Assembly: GCF_900566075.1 (NCBI RefSeq) | Contig: NZ_UPHU01000001.1 | Location: 62,001-126,000 of the forward strand | Source: Mycobacterium pseudokansasii | GTDB taxonomy: Bacteria; Actinomycetota; Actinomycetes; Mycobacteriales; Mycobacteriaceae | Direction of reading: 5' to 3' | Length of the DNA stretch: 64,000 nt | In this document: positions 63,747-64,000 of the stretch, piece by piece | Numbering within the stretch: the first letter of the stretch is position 1 | Layout of the letters: each line of letters starts with the position of its first letter | The notes under the pieces: generated by a model | The model's database searches: none | Told to the model about the DNA's origin: nothing | Seen by the model: only the letters and a program-made list of their open reading frames with translations | Position numbers and translations under genes: made by a program

Positions 63747-64000
63747 ATGACCCGGGCACAGCTTGGTCGCCCCGTCGGCGCCAGCGGCGAGGAGACCCGC
63801 CAGCGCATCATCGTTGCGACGATGCGGTGCGTGGCCGAGGTCGGCTACTCGCAGGCGACGATCCGCGAGATCGCCCGGATGGCCGACATGACCAGCGCCA
63901 GCCTGTACAACTACTTTCCGAACAAGTCGGAACTGATCAAGGCGACGATCGCGGCCAGGGCCGAGGCCGCCATGCCACGGCTGCGAACGGCGGCGCAAGG
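63747..64000 (+). CDS. TetR-family regulator (paralog 2), 5' part
   Basis: The frame from ATG 63747 (MTRAQLGRPVGASGEETRQR) is open to the window end, so only about 84 residues are seen. They cover the helix-turn-helix (TIREIARMADMTSASLYNYF, then PNKSELIKA). It is closely similar to the divergent TetR gene over the whole visible part, so the two arose by inverted duplication. An in-frame ATG at 63723 is possible. Confidence 0.88.
   Translation, partial: MTRAQLGRPVGASGEETRQRIIVATMRCVAEVGYSQATIREIARMADMTSASLYNYFPNKSELIKATIAARAEAAMPRLRTAAQ

Overview
The window is chromosomal DNA of a mycobacterium, most likely a slow-growing non-tuberculous species. Three things support this. GC is high in most genes. 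The backbone follows the M. tuberculosis gene order from Rv0045c to Rv0078 (Rv0045c, ino1, Rv0047c-Rv0052, rpsF-ssb-rpsR1-rplI, dnaB, celA1, icd2, Rv0072-Rv0073, Rv0077c-Rv0078). Family signatures such as a PPE protein, an Eis-like acetyltransferase, CtpF and F420-type nitroreductase-like proteins are also typical. Species cannot be fixed from the sequence alone. All homolog names come from recalled family sequences, not from a database search.

Layout: (1) 1-768 carries the 3' part of an Rv0045c-like hydrolase. (2) 770-2995 is a lower-GC insertion absent from the M. tuberculosis order: IS3-like and IS1182-like transposase remnants bracket an unknown secreted acidic protein. (3) 2996-15625 is conserved core: inositol-phosphate synthase, PadR regulator, the ponA1 cell-wall operon, the ribosomal/SSB operon and dnaB, which is interrupted in its Walker A motif by a 144-residue class 3 mini-intein. 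(4) 15626-21700 is accessory: a decapeptide-repeat protein, a parDE toxin-antitoxin pair with an obvious operator, a cytochrome P450 pseudogene fused tail-to-tail with a NAD-kinase-like pseudogene, and an SPFH gene divergent from a Nudix/NrtR-type regulator across a perfect 21-bp operator. (5) 21940-22950 is celA1.

(6) 23188-40514 replaces the short celA1-icd2 interval of M. tuberculosis with accessory genes: an AAA ATPase, a 539-residue winged-helix protein of unknown function, a protein with hexapeptide repeats and a cysteine at every third residue, ribonuclease Z, Nudix, a TetR/acyl-CoA dehydrogenase/glycosyltransferase/CPBP cluster, a low-GC SagB-type dehydrogenase coupled to a 28-codon ORF, ctpF with a DosR-like box and a broken universal stress protein, and an Eis-like acetyltransferase flanked by two nitroreductase-family copies, one truncated. 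(7) 40566-53950 holds icd2, a KstD-like flavoprotein behind a KstR-consensus site, a toxin-like remnant, an amidohydrolase, a STAS protein, the Rv0072-Rv0073 ABC pair, an LpqC-like esterase divergent from MarR, and a membrane acyltransferase. (8) 54052-64000 holds the Rv0077c/Rv0078 pair, a LysR-controlled UGSC/CoA-transferase operon, a PPE gene, a Tat-type polysaccharide deacetylase, a luciferase-like oxidoreductase, and two divergent paralogous TetR genes around a perfect palindrome.

Many genes appear to be transcribed without a leader: a TANNNT hexamer lies 6-7 bases before the start codon. Several local regulators (ParD, the NrtR-type protein, three TetRs, MarR, LysR) have inverted-repeat operators visible next to their own genes. 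The best candidates for undescribed biology are the Cys-every-third-residue repeat protein, the 539-residue winged-helix protein, the secreted protein in the 0.8-3 kb island, the SagB-type gene with its small upstream ORF, and the NrtR-SPFH-NAD-kinase module.
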